From Timema cristinae (taxonomy: Eukaryota; Arthropoda; Insecta; Phasmatodea; Timematidae), in assembly GCA_039000515.1 (NCBI GenBank), contig JBCFYV010009882.1, positions 56,221,777 through 56,285,776 on the forward strand: a DNA stretch of 64,000 nt, in the 5' to 3' direction. The notes beneath the pieces were generated by a model. It saw only the letters and a program-made list of their open reading frames with translations, did not search any database and had not been told where the DNA came from. The first letter of the stretch is position 1. Each line of letters opens with the position of its first letter. This document shows, piece after piece, positions 36,330 through 48,510 of the stretch. The translations under genes and the position numbers were made by a program.

Positions 36330-36895
36330 TCACTTTTTTTCCTCGAAATGTTCCCTATTTCCTTGGTTTTTAAAATTTCTGATGTAATATGGGATCATCG
36401 TCTTTATTTCTTTCTGTCGGGTAATTCCCATCCAGACTTTTATTTTGCAACTATCAGAGATGTATCGCTCGCAACATCCATTCTTCTGTATGTTCTGGCA
36501 TCCTCTATCCAGTTTAGGCATCTTGCTTTAATCATAACATGAACAATTTGGTTCCTATTCTTCCATCTGGTGAAGTCCACGTCCCTTCGTGTACTCTTCT
36601 GTCTATGAATGGTGTCGAGCTCACTACCAGATTTTGGGCTTCACAAAGTTTACCATTATCGATCTGTTATAATTTATATATATCTACAAACTCTTTATTC
36701 CTATTTTTGATATATGCGCATCTTCCTTCCCCACTTACGCATTTAAGTCCCCCATTAAAATTTTCACATTTAAAAATTTTATTCTTTCATTTATCTCTCC
36801 AAACGTTCGTAGAAGTTATTCTTCTCCAATTCCTCACTAGTTTCTGTCGGTGCATGTACACTAATAAATGTGTTGGTTCTCCTCGAGTGCTTTAG
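36330..36895 (-). mobile_element. RTE-type LINE, decayed endonuclease domain
   Basis: On the minus strand, in shifting frames, the order is VHAPTE, a degenerate GDFNAKVG-like segment (about 36760), NLVVSSTPF, a GTWTSPDGR block (about 36560-36590) and a decayed DHVLI…R-like segment. This order fits the apurinic-type endonuclease of RTE elements, the same domain found in the craniofacial-development-protein-2 family. Several frameshifts and stops make it non-functional. The open frames on the plus strand at 36255-36542 and 36539-36895 are its antisense shadows. No RT domain follows at lower coordinates. Confidence 0.6.
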
Positions 36896-36899
36896 TGAG

Positions 36900-39223
36900 C
36901 TAAGGATATTGTTTTAGCTGTCACTTTAATATAATCACTAAATTTCCAATGATGTTTATGTAGGCTAAAACCGTGCTTTATTTTTACTCGACGGCCAGGT
37001 AGCCCATCGGCAACCCACCTGCTTTATCCGGGCTTGGGATCGTCTGTATCTTATTATATAAGCACATCCTATGCTATATATTATATAATATATATATACA
37101 TATAACAACTGCGGTGGGATAGGATGTATAAATATTTAAATATATATTTATTTACATTTATATATATATATTTATGTATATGTACAAATTAAATTCATAA
37201 TTCACTTAGCCATAATAGTTCTTAAAATTTTAATATATACAAAGTCTTAAACCATAGTAATTATAAAATACACGTATTCCATCTTTAATTTTTAATTAAA
37301 CAACACGGTGACAGCTGTCAAATTCTTATTTTGAAATAATTTTTATATTCATGTACTTACAAACCCTTAGAACATCTTCGATGTTAAAAAAAAAATGTTT
37401 CTACCAAGCTAACGTCAAGATTGACTTATATATACTGTTTAATTATATTTATGACACCATGTTTGTCAAAGCGACCCAAAATATATTGGGATATAAGTTG
37501 TCAGTACAATCCATAAGGCATGAAATAAATTATCTAAATAGTTTAGAATATTTATTTTCACATCTATATACTTTTCGAAAATTTTTGCACATATTTATTC
37601 AATTTTTGTTGTAGAACTAATTTAAAATAAAATTAAATGCTATTAAATAACTTGAACATATTATTACCTATTTTTATTTGCCACCTTTTTTCAACGTGAA
37701 ATGTATGGGAAAAGACACTCATTTTGCAAGGGTGAAAAAGTACATAACTAGTATAAAATCTATTTAGCTCAATCTTTTTCGTACAGAAGTAAAACAAAAA
37801 TATTTGAAGATAATTTAATAAACTAAAATAAGTATGCGGGACAATTTTTGATAAAACGAGGTTTTAAATATATTTTAAAAAAAAGCACATTTTCCTTCCC
37901 ATCATTCTTTAGCAAAAAAAATATTATTTTAATTTTTATAGAAGATTAAGTATATTCAAAAGTAAGTCTTTCTAAACGTGTACCTAGATTTCCATACACT
38001 TCAGAATTTTTCCTTCTTACAATTAATTATAATTTGTTATTCCTGTACTATAATGAATTACTCTTCGATACATAGAACATTTGGTCATATTAATATTTTT
38101 GAATTTTATTGGATCAAATGGTGGGTGGATGTTTCAATGCCTATAGATACCGCCATCTGATGATTAAAACTATTCTTATGTTTACAAGTAAATGAAATAT
38201 TTAACATATATATTAAATTTCTACTTTCTTGTAATTTGTAATCAATGCAACCTGTGATCCTTAGACACATTATTGGGTATCAGCTAAATAAACTCTCAAT
38301 CATTAGGGAAGGGGTAGTAGAATTCAAAATAGGTAGACCATTGGACTATATGTGAATATAATCTATTATAGTGTTGTTTACAGGTGAAAAGAAGGTCATC
38401 ATGGTTTAAATATATGCCAAGTGTATTGATATTGTTTTTACTTAAATAGTTTCCCACCCTGAAATTGATAAATTGATATCAATAAACCAGGAGTTTTGTC
38501 TATGAAAATACGCTTTCTTTTAATTCAGCCATTTTAGCCAAAAATAGCCACCATTAACTTTAAATTTTACTGCACTAGCACTAATACACAAAACAGTAGT
38601 ATATTGTGCTAAGGTAGTTTACTCTAAATATCATTTTACCATTAGGATATGAAAAGACTCATTGACACAATGAGGTGATGTGAAACGAGTTGACGTAAAG
38701 TTTTGATCAGTATTCCTTTCGATGATTCAACCTCGTATGATCTGTAATCCTCGATTCACTGGAGGATAGGATACAGTTACAGTTTTAGTTTCGACGCCAA
38801 GCAAGGAATTTGTCGAGACAGGAAAGAGTGGCGTTGGTGGGTGGTGGGTTATCTAGGGGATAGGAGGGAATGCGGGCGGCCAGAAGGTATATCACTTCAA
38901 GGAAACTTCATGTCTTATTAAGTGGGAATCTTTTAACGAACGATTAGTATTTGCTTGATACGTTAATGGCATCACATTGTTATCTAATCATGTCTTCTCA
39001 ATGATGTGCTTAGAAATAAGAGTTCATTTGAACTGATTAAGATCGACAATAAGTTATAGACAAATTGTATAGATTCTTGGGTTTCAAAAGAATAAATTAC
39101 AGCTCGGTTTTAAATGAAATATAAAAGTGGAAAAAAAATAATTAGAAACAATCGTTTAGACTCATCACGCATCAAAACTCTATTAAATTAAGACGATCAA
39201 AAACATTCTTATAATCCTCCCTC
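36900..39223. other. A+T-rich DNA without a supported gene
   Basis: TATA-rich palindromic stretches at 37070-37100 and 37125-37190. Open frames at 37351-37614 and 37978-38160 are Phe/Tyr/Ile-rich and unrecognised. A G+C-richer patch at 38760-38900 contains no open frame of note. Confidence 0.5.
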
Positions 39224-39236
39224 TTAAAAGACCAGG

Positions 39237-39383
39237 AATGCAAGGCCTCCACCGTGGTTCGGATTCCACGTTAAACTGTAGGTGCTTCATTTCATCTCAC
39301 AATCACCCTACCATTACACATTAGCGTAAGTGCGTATAACCCGAATGGGTAGTAAGACGCGGTGCTAATAATAATAATAATAA
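39237..39383 (+). mobile_element. SINE family A, 5'-truncated
   Basis: Starts at AATGCaAGGCCTCCACCG inside the body and ends GACGCGGTGC(TAA)n. Target duplication TTAAAAGACCAGG (39224-39236) and TTAAAATACCAGG (39384-39396), 12 of 13 identical. Close to the copy at 9558 in sequence. Confidence 0.9.
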
Positions 39384-39399
39384 TTAAAATACCAGGCTG

Positions 39400-40537
39400 G
39401 CTGTGGCAGTCAATTACAAAACTAGCCTGTATTTGTAAAATGACAATCAAGGTACAGCTAAGAGCGTAAATGAATAATTGGTATCTAATGCAGAAACACA
39501 GTGAATAAAATAGGCATCATGGTTTCCCAAATACCATATTTTTGGCTTTAACGGTGCAGCGAGATATATCTCCAGATGTAGTTAATTTCCTATTAGGTGC
39601 TAGTTAGATAATCTATTTTTAATAAGGTTCATATTTGATTTGGTAAGGAGTAATAAAGGACAAAATTATATCTCCTTTATTTTTATTCCCTTCTCTTCAT
39701 TTAATAGTAGCTCAGTCTTATGTGTCGACATGTTTTGGTATTGTTATTAATGTTACATAATATTTAGATCTGAGAAAAACGAAATTTATTGTATAATGAT
39801 GTATAGAGATAATTATGACAGCAAGATTATAGGGCTAATAAAGGCAAACATCATACATGGAAATAGTCCAACTATAATATAATATATTGTACGAAGTATT
39901 AAATAAATAATCACTCAAATTAACAATTTTATAATGACTTTATTTATATCCGATCATAAATCAGGTAATTGACAAGCTTGCTAATTTAAGTAATTAATTA
40001 TTTAATTTATTCGTATAGTGACATCTGTTCTTTATGGACTATTTCCACCTTCCAAATTTACTGTCATATCTCTATAGATTATTTTACAATTACATTGGTT
40101 TTCCTCAGTCCTGAAAATGTTGTAACATCAAAAATAACACCGAAACATGTCGTCAATAAAGACTAAGCTACTATCAAATAAGAAGAATGGAGTAAAAAAA
40201 AAAAGATAGAACAAAATTAATATATTTTAGCTATTTAGTCTATTAGCCACCTTCAAGATAATTTGTGTTTTTTTTTTTTTTAAGAGTTGTTATGTATGTC
40301 AATGCAGAATTCCCACACCATCGAGAAGTTATATTATCTAATAAGTAAGATAATTATTACCACTTCACTTTCGCAGATTCATATTTTGAGATTTAGTTTT
40401 TTACAACATGTGTAGTTATCAGGAGTAACATTACTTTTACCTTATTTAAAAATTTAAATTTTCTTCAAAGACACAATATAGATTTTAAAAAATGTTGGAT
40501 AAATTAAGCTACTCTACTACACTACTATCGTTTTCCA
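39400..40537. other. A+T-rich DNA, nothing recognised
   Basis: No open frame over 60 codons and no recognised repeat was seen. An A-run lies at about 40194-40204 and a T-run at about 40269-40282. Confidence 0.5.
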
Positions 40538-40775
40538 GCCCGCTTTGGTAGCCTAATGGCCTAAGGAATCATTCTCCCAATATACTAAACTATCGACAAT
40601 AGGTAATTAGCGGTTCTGATCCCGGTCGGCTATATTGAGGGTACTTTTTCCTAAATGATTTTCCACTCCTATCCACGCAAGTTCAGGTGCAGTTAAGGTA
40701 AACTAAACCTTCTACATCCCTAACACATTAGCGTTATTTGTACACATGCGTATAACCCAATCTTTTAGTTAATAA
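40538..40775 (+). mobile_element. SINE family B, nearly full length
   Basis: The head AGCCCGCTTTGGTAGCCTAA and TGGCCTAAGG resembles the tRNA-Leu/Ser type (GGTGGCC.AGTGGTCTAAGG). TTCTGATCCCGGTCGG stands where the B box is expected. The body has TTGAGGGTAC…CTAAATGATTTTCCACTCCT and CCACGCAAGTTC, then ACACATTAGCGTTA and TGCGTATAACCC. The last part (GGGTAGTAAGACGCGG) has decayed. Confidence 0.75.
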
Positions 40776-41189
40776 TTCATGACACTAAGAATTCCATTTT
40801 CATAGATTTCATTTTAAAGCTATAGGACTATAATCTTTCGACATCATTCTATATATCTAGGAAGATTAATCTACTTTCATACAGAATTTAAATTTTCTAC
40901 CAAATCAATAAATGGTTTTTATCTTTGTTTCCAAAAGTCTGTGTCCATTTAGTCTTGAAACAAATTTTTATATTACTAATTTATAGTATTTTTTGATTAT
41001 CTGGCATAATCTTGATACCTTATCTCAAATATTAAAATATTTCTACAAGCTTAATAAATTTGGTATAAGAATTTTATTAAAAATTATTATTTCACCTTTA
41101 TTTTATATATTAATTTAACATTTTAAAACTTCCTTAAATCGTGTTCTATCTTTAAGATTTCAATTATATATCACACCAAAGTGTTTATT

Positions 41190-41480
41190 TTCTATGAGCT
41201 TTGAAAATGTATTCCTTCACTCCATTTGGCTGCCTCCCCCAACTCCACCACACTCTCATAATTAATTTCTTCCTGAGGTTCTTTAGTGGTCCATCTACAT
41301 GCTTGTCAATTGTCTTTTTCTACACCTATCAGTGGTTGTTATTATTAGTTTTGAAAATGTCCAACCCTGACAATTAACTGGGTCCCTACTTTAAATTTAA
41401 ATTTTTCAAATTCTTCTGGTTCTTTTGGGTTGGCCCACTATATTTCTGAAAATATTTTAATTCTCTTTAATACAGACTAA
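41190..41480 (-). pseudogene. Possible retrotransposon integrase C-terminal relic
   Basis: On the minus strand a frame broken by a few stops contains FKFKVGTQLIVRVG, then ACRWT, a NYESVVELG stretch and KWSEGIHFQ. The order resembles the end of Gypsy/Errantivirus-like integrases ('K.GD.V.V…L…W.GPY.V…Y.V…G…W…IH'). The match is short and by eye only, and no protease, RT or RNase H was found nearby. If real, it is an old dead fragment of an LTR element. Confidence 0.25.
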
Positions 41481-42029
41481 TGTCGATTTTCATCTCTCTT
41501 GGCATTGACAATTTTCTTATGAACCCATCTTATCGAAAATTAAAAATATTCCACTATGAAATTTAATTTGTTTGTGGCTATATGAATAGTTGTCTGTTAA
41601 CTTATGATCTTTTACATTATTGAGAAGTGATGATTTCTTTTAGGTGAAGATTTCAGAAACACTCCACACCCATTTCTCCAGCCCTCACTTATAGAAATGA
41701 TTTTTGTTAAATTGCAATGATCGCTCTACATTAATAGCAAGTCTCAATTTTATATCTCTGCTGAAACTTTTTGTTTTTAGTAAATTACAACAACCCCCCC
41801 CCCCCTTTTTTTCCTCTTTCCACACTACTAGAAACACATCTGTATTTATAAAATGGTTAAAAAATTTAAATGCTCAGTCTTTTATAAAAGTTTGGTGTTG
41901 CCTTTAGACCCACCTATTAAATTTTAGTTTTTTTAACATATGGAAATGTAGTTGTTTCCATTTTATTTGAACATTTTTAGCTACCACTACATTTTATCCT
42001 AATCCCCTAATCCCATGTATACTTCTTGG

Positions 42030-43142
42030 CAAGCTTCTTGATGACCCCACTGTGAGATGGTTGATTCAATCCCATATTTCCTGCTGATGTTGGTTGGCTA
42101 GCAGAAGAATGCTGGCCAGTTGAGGGTTTGCGATTCCCAGCTACGCGGGAAGAAGGGCTAGCCAATTTACTTTCCCCCTTTTTTTATTTTATGACACCTG
42201 ATTTTTCTTCTCCAGCTCTCGTAGATAAATAGGGCAGTTGCGGTAATTTGCTGCATGCTGTCCCTTACAGTTCACGCATTGTGCTGGCGTTATTTTCTTT
42301 TTTTATCTGACAATCTACCGTCAGGTGCTCTCCTATACACTTGACGCAGCGTAGTTTTTGGGCACAGTAGTTCTTAGAGTGTCCAAAATGCTGGCAACGA
42401 TGGCACTGTAGAATTGTACTCTGTGAAGCACGATACTCCTCAATCTTGACTACAGTATGATTGATGACCGGTACCTTAAAGACCTCACCCACCCCTTCTG
42501 TTCTCGCCAAGGTGCATACAAATATCGGTAGGGGTCTCGGTGTCGCTGATTGTAGAGATGATTTCGAGTATAACTGTCTCACATCGGTCGGTGTGAATCC
42601 CCTGTCCTCAAGTTCCGCCTTTATGTCGAGCAGGGCATACTTGCGTGAAGGCCCTTGATGACAGCCTTGAAGGGCTTGTCCTTGGGAACTACATACGTAA
42701 AGTGTTCTAACGTGTTTTGTTTGGGTAGCCTTAACAAGGCGGAGTGATTCCTGAAGGAGGTCGTGAACACCTTAATCCCCTGTGCAATACAGTACACCTT
42801 GTAATCGTCTTGCAAGCCGCTGTTTAGGAGCTTTATAGCATTGTTGTATTGTGTCGCGTTAGTTACGACCACCGGAGGGGTCTTCATACGCCGCGGGGTG
42901 GAACTTTCCTTCATGCCTCCACTTGGTCGCCCCGTTTGACTGGTCGCTGTTTCATCCTGTAGGCTAGACAAGCTATCAAACTTATTACTCACTTTTATAG
43001 CCTTTGACTGCGGAACTTCCTGTCCTGGCCTAGTCCTGAGCTTCCCCTTGAGTCCAGAGGCTATCTCAAAGGTTTTATCGGTTACTATTGGTAGTGTTGG
43101 ATTAGTGTTGGATGGACCCTCTTCCTGGCCTTGCTCCTCCAT
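42030..43142 (-). pseudogene. Jockey-like LINE ORF1 (gag-like, CCHC knuckles), frameshifted
   Basis: The first piece (43142 down to 42621, 173 codons) starts MEEQGQEEG, has a low-complexity acidic/Ser/Thr region, then a segment (VFTTSFRNHSALLRLP, TYVVPKDKPFKAVIKGL) that resembles the RNA-binding part before the zinc knuckles. After a frameshift near 42620-42640 the second piece (to 42265) has CHRCQHFGHSKNYC and CVKCIGEHLTVDC, two CCHC knuckles. A second frameshift near 42290 moves a third knuckle (CVNCKGQHAANYRNC, read at about 42231-42276) to another frame. A Ser/Pro-rich tail continues to about 42035. This PRE_C2HC-plus-knuckle layout is typical of arthropod Jockey-type ORF1. No ORF2 follows. 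Confidence 0.85.
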
Positions 43143-43440
43143 GTCTTCATCGTCCGTTCCTTCAACGTCTACATCCGAGTCTGAGGCGATTCCCTCCTAT
43201 TGCCGCGTCCCTTGTGGTAAACCACACTACCCGAAATCAGTCGGCACGCGATAAATCACAAAATAAACAAAATAAACTCGTTGACGACGTTGCACTGCAC
43301 TGACGGCACTGACTCCGATGAGGACTGACACTGCCTGCCGCTGAGCTGATGCACTCTAAACGTCGTACTCGTTCACGTTGCGTATCGAACTGAACTGCAC
43401 TCTCGTTGACTCTTCTACATGCATGCAAAGTATCAGATTC
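43143..43440 (-). mobile_element. 5' UTR of the Jockey-like LINE
   Basis: G+C-rich DNA, unlike its surroundings, leads directly into the ORF1 ATG at 43142. On the minus strand it has many CAGT/CAGTGC words and GCGTGCCGACTGATTTCGGG. Such leaders carry an internal promoter in Jockey-type elements. The upstream edge, where composition drops to A+T-rich, is about 43400-43440. The open frames on the plus strand at 43048-43303 are antisense to it. Confidence 0.6.
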
Positions 43441-43877
43441 GTTTAGTCTGTTAAATACTGTACACCTCCCCTTTTTCCAAATCCCTCTTTAAAAATTATG
43501 AGTTTTAGGATATTTTTTATACTATGAATAGATTTTTCACATGCATGCTGAATTTAATGTTTTCAACTCCTTTTGGTAAGGCAAAAAACACTCTTCCTTA
43601 TCACCAAATGTCACCAAGTAATTTAGGTCTTTAAAATTTATTTGGTTATTACAGTTATCCCCGCTACCTGACGGCCAAATATCAACGTTATACCTCAAAT
43701 AAAATAAATAATTATAATTATAGACCATAAATTTCCAGAAGTCCCATTTTTAGATTTATCTGGTTATATTGAGTGCTCACCACATCTTTGTCCATAAATG
43801 GCTCATGTTTTTCTGGATAAACACACAAACACTTTCTTTCTGCTTTATGTTAATGTAAAGCACAATGTAAGTTTGTG

Positions 43878-43940
43878 TATATATATATATATATATATAG
43901 AATATATAGCCCACACATATATATATATATATATATATAT
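43878..43940. repeat. Two (TA)n arrays around a short spacer
   Basis: Arrays at 43878-43899 and 43917-43940 are separated by AGAATATATAGCCCACAC. They account for the Tyr-Ile-rich frame at 43798-44028. Confidence 0.95.
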
Positions 43941-43944
43941 ACTA

Positions 43945-45460
43945 GTGTGTAAAGCAGAAATTAAGTGTGTGTGTGTATGTGCGCATATATCCAAATATGT
44001 ATATAATTATATATTTAAAATAATATAATTTTAATAACGCTATGTGTAAATTTTTAATCAAATTAATTTTTAATGTTTCAAATCTGAGTTCTCCTAGCTA
44101 CGGACCAAATTTAGAGTTTTGTGTATTTAATAATAATAATAATAATTTCCTTGAAAATAGCTATACATTAAAGATGATGATCCCTAATCATATTCAGTAT
44201 AAAACCTATACAATTCTGACTATCGATTTATCATTTTATAAAATGTAATAAGCATAAACTTTGAAATGTTAAATGTTAGTTTTTGTTTACATATTAATAT
44301 TTAATAGTTAGGATTGTAGTGTGATTGAAATATGTGTATAAATGTATAAATTAAAAATGGTCAACTTAATACTTATATTAAAGAGTTATACATATAATTT
44401 AAATTTTAAAAACGTGTTAAATTTCAATTATTAATATATTAATGGCATTCCTATTCTAAGAACATGGTTGGCTCACCATTGGAGGAATGTATCCATAATC
44501 TGAGAGCTTTACTAGCCATACGCTAAACTTAGTGTAATATTAAATTTTTCGAATAGTGCCATTTATAATAGACAATACTATGCATATTTATGTTTGGTAT
44601 ATAGTTACATCCTCATTAGTAAACTCAAAAACAAAATTGTCACTTTTATCTTGTCCATTTTACGCTGCAAACGTCAATATTATTAAATTACACTTTGTTA
44701 GTTAATGATGGAATTAACACCGAAAACACACAAACAAGTAAAAAATAAACAATTAAAAAATATTAAAAATACATTATATAATTTTTAACGAGTTTATTAA
44801 ATATAAGAATAGTTTACCCAGTGGTATAGAAATATAAGTTTACATGTTCATTTTAGTTAAAGAACACCCGAAAGAAAGATTAATTAGTCCAATAACTTAG
44901 TTGAAGTCTTCTTAACCCAATATATTCAAAATCACAATATATGTATGTAGTTTTGTTTCTTAGGTATCTGTTGGATGTAATGACAAAACTTTAATTTACA
45001 ACACTCATAAGCTGATAATGTTTATTGGAAGGAACAAAGTATAAGAATAATTTAAAAGATTAACAAATCAGTTTATTAATATTCAAACAAGTCAAAAGGA
45101 AGTATATAGGACTAAAGGTAAAATTATTCAAATCAACCATTGTTTAAACATTAGAATAGGTTACAATAATATAAATAGCTTGACAAGGAGCATCATGTGT
45201 AAAGCACCTAGGTTCACTCTATAAACCACACATGCAAGTATATGTCATAAATGTATGTCAGAAAGCTTGTAACTCGTTAAAGCAGGACAATTACTAATTC
45301 AATAAATAGAAAGAAAAGCATCACTAAGGCAATATAAATTAGTGGCAGTAATCAAATCTAATTACAAATTAATCATACATAGATATACTCCATCCTGCTG
45401 ACTCTGAGGCTTCTATTTATAACATAATTTAAAATATAAAGATTTAAGCTACACAAATTT
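43945..45460. other. A+T-rich DNA, no gene seen
   Basis: The open frame at 44042-44248 contains an Asn run from (AAT)n at 44129-44148 and has no known motif. From about 45000 the composition changes to a CTA/TAG-rich style that continues to 46260 (see the hairpin array). Confidence 0.5.
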
Positions 45461-46007
45461 AGTCCTAGTTTAAGGAGCTACAAGGATGGTAATTAACATG
45501 AACTAGCTAGCTTGAGTTAACTCCATAGAGAGTTAGACATTACAATGTTATAAGCTCCTAGAAGAGAAACTATTATTATATTTTACAACTAGTAAAGGGT
45601 GAACTACCAGGAATCAAGACTCTACAGATACTACGAGTGTCCAATTCCTAATAAGTACTGCCTGAGCAATCAATAGTATATTTATTCTTCTACCCTGGAA
45701 AGGGGACCATAATACTAGACAAAATAGTGATCATTTTTTACTAATCCTAAAGGCACCACAAGGGGGCCATACACAACAAAGAGAACACAGTGGGCCACTA
45801 CTATGGACAAGTAACATTTCCACAGGTTGTGCACCGCATTCCAGTACACAGACACATTAGAGACAAGTGTCAGTTACAGACCCAATAAGGTCGTAAAATA
45901 AAGCAATGGATAGCCTGGTACCCTCCATTATTTAATTATATTCTTTAAACTGTCCGCAGCATGTTTATATAGTCTAAGGAGCCTAATCTTGACCTTAATA
46001 TTTGCGA

Positions 46008-46255
46008 CTAAGCCTAATAGGTTTAGAAAAATAAAACATAAAACCCACTTTTATAAACTATGCCTTATGGGCATAGGAAAATAAGTCAGTAGTACTGACA
46101 TACAAAATCTATGTCATATGAACATAGAATAATAGACCTTAAAGCTCAACATAATAAACTATAACTACAAAAATTAAGTCATGGACTTAGAACAATAGAG
46201 CTCAAAGCTCAATATAGATTATATTATCTCACAATACCTACAGTAACCGCTGTAG
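46008..46255. repeat. Array of six short hairpins with different stems
   Basis: Six near-perfect short inverted repeats follow each other: CTAAGCCTAATAGGTTTAG (46008-46026, one G-T pair), CTATGCCTTATGGGCATAG (46058-46076), GTCAGTAGTACTGAC (46085-46099), CTATGTCATATGAACATAG (46109-46127), TTAAGTCATGGACTTAG (46174-46190) and CTACAGTAACCGCTGTAG (46238-46255). Most start CTA or TTA and end TAG and are 17-19 nt, but the stem bases change on both sides together. The spacers at 46128-46173 and 46191-46237 are related (AATAGAcCTtAAAGCTCAAc), giving a 64-65-bp repeat. Weaker hairpins continue upstream, for example TAACTCCATAGAGAGTTA at 45517-45534. Function unknown. Confidence 0.7.
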
Positions 46256-46408
46256 CTACCTCTGAGTCGAAGATGTGACACAGACGCCTCAACCATCGTG
46301 GTCTTCAGTACATGGTTTTAGCAGATGCTTGTGAATGAATATATTCCAGCATTTCCTCCGAAGAATGGTTAGAATAGAAAAGATATAACGTGAATCGAGG
46401 ACAAGTCT

Positions 46409-46416
46409 TTATATAC
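46409..46416 (-). promoter_or_regulatory. TATA box reading toward the hairpin array
   Basis: The minus strand reads GGTATATAAAGAC here, in a locally G+C-richer stretch. Start sites would fall near 46380-46390 (GATTCACG). About 125 nt further on, CTCAGAG|GTAGCT (46260/46259) is a good splice donor, immediately before the hairpin at 46238-46255. It could be a gene's first exon or the promoter part of an LTR-like element whose edge is the TGCCACA/TGTGGCA pair near 46650-46678. Neither is proven. Confidence 0.35.
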
Positions 46417-47084
46417 CAGCGGGACTGATAAAATTAGACAGGGTTATTTCCAAGAACGAAGGGGGGGGGGGGTAATCTTCTAACATCATGCTACCCGACC
46501 ACTAGTGCTCACCAACGGCTGTTGGGAACCCCCCGTTCTTCGTCTGGCCAAGGTGTTAGATGTTTGTGTATTGGTCTTCAAAGCCGAGTTGACTCGTTCA
46601 CTGGGTTATTTTTTATGAGGATTGGGCGTCTCCCACTTTCCCGCTTGTGATGTGGCAGTCAGTTTATATTTGCCACATATTATTAGAACTTATTAGATTT
46701 TGTAGTAATTATTTTAAAACCTATTATCGATCTTCATTAAGTGTGAGTTTTAAAATGTATTTAATACTTTACAATTTGATGTTCACTTCTTGATCTTCAC
46801 TTTAAAAAAAACATAATAAAGGTATTTCTTTCTCTTACTTACCTTCTCAATAATCTTCTTACTTACCTACTTACTATATCTATAGTAAAACTCAATACAC
46901 CCTATCACTTTCAGGTTCATTCTAATGTTATATTTTCATCTGAAGTGGGTAAAATATTACTCGAATATTTTTAAAGAATAATGATCTAAGTAGTTTAGAA
47001 CCATAACAACTGCTAACAGCAGCATCTTTTCTTCTTCAGTGCTATAACCTAAACTCAAACAAGACATTTTGGAGAATGCCATCA

Positions 47085-47308
47085 TGCTTAGCATTCTGTG
47101 TGTATCGGCCTTAAAAGACTGGCCTGCTGATGACGGGTGATCAGGGATAAATTCCTGGTCAAGTATACTGAGGGTGGTTTTCCCTTAATGGATTTCTACT
47201 CTTCTTCCACACAAATGAGAGCAGATTACCTTATATTAGTATTCTTGTATGTGCAACCTAACAAATATTGACAGAGGGTAAAAGAAAAAAAAAAAAAAAA
47301 AAAAAAAA
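47085..47308 (+). mobile_element. SINE family B copy ending in a 24-A run
   Basis: The order AGACTGGCCTGCTGATGACG, GTATACTGAGGGTGGTTTTC, TTAATGGATTTCTACTCTTC and TTCCACACAAATG is the family B body. The usual GACGCGG(TAA)n end is missing. The copy finishes in poly-A (47285-47308), so it may be cut by a different end or have a changed tail. Confidence 0.55.
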
Positions 47309-48510
47309 CACACAATAATGTGGTTTTATTTATTGAACAAGTGAAGAGGGTTTTATTTTTTTTATCTCCACTGATTTGCATTTGTCTGTTCGTGCTGAAT
47401 ATGTCTCAATATAACTTTTAAGCACATACTGTATACTGATTGAATTCAAACGGGATGGATTTGTTCTTTGTAATAGCATACAGATGGATTTCGCTGGAGA
47501 AGAAAATCAACGCAAGGTTTGGGGATAGCTCAACCCTTATATCTGTGTATGAATACTTTTATAATCAAGGCTTCTAGCATTAATTACTATATACCTTTTA
47601 GAGCGTGCTTTGAGACCTTATAGGGCTGGAAATTGTTGTACAGATGCAAGCTACTGCAATAACTTTAAACCAAAAATTAAGTTTTTTAATTATTATTTTA
47701 GGTTGGTAAAGTGGGTGAAACAGATATTTCTTGGCCTCACAACAAATCATGCCGATTTCCCTATGTTACTAAGAGCACTCTTGGATATTTATAGTGTACA
47801 TATATTCATATTGTATACATGTATTTATATATTCAATCCTTGAAATAAACCAATTATTTGTTAGATATAAACTGCTAACTCTTCATCTTAAAAGTTGAGT
47901 TATATTAATTATTCTATATAGTTTATGGATATACTTATATTGATTATATCAAAACTTCTATTTTCAAAATAACATAAAAATGTTTATTATAGGTAGCCTA
48001 TACTTAAGGAATATTAGATCACTTTAATATCCTTAATATCAGTATGTGGGTATTTTAATAATTTAATATTAAGAAGGTTTAAAATCAATAAACTGATTAA
48101 TATTACGTGTTTTATAAAGCACGCATGAATTAAGAAAATAATTTAGTGTTGTCATGCAAATTTTATGTGTCCTACCTGCTTTTAATTGTTACATGGTCTA
48201 AGGAATTGGTGCTCAATCTGTGCTGAGAAAGGGTGAATTAAGTGTAAAAATATTTGCTCAGAGGAAGAAGATAAAATCATTTAGGAAAATTCCTTTAGTA
48301 CACAAATACATATTCAAACCTTGATATCCCAGTAACTGGTATTCTAATATACTGTGATCATAAAAACCTAATTCAAGGATGGCAAATGTATGACATGCTT
48401 GCCACTAAGTGGACCACGAACACTGTTTTTGTTGCACACCGACATGAAAAAATAAATAATACAACTTTTATAAATGTGTTATAATTTTTTTAAGTGATAT
48501 AATTTTGATA

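Noticed and set aside
36255..36895. Plus-strand membrane-protein-like frames
   Set aside because: They are antisense to the decayed RTE endonuclease on the minus strand.
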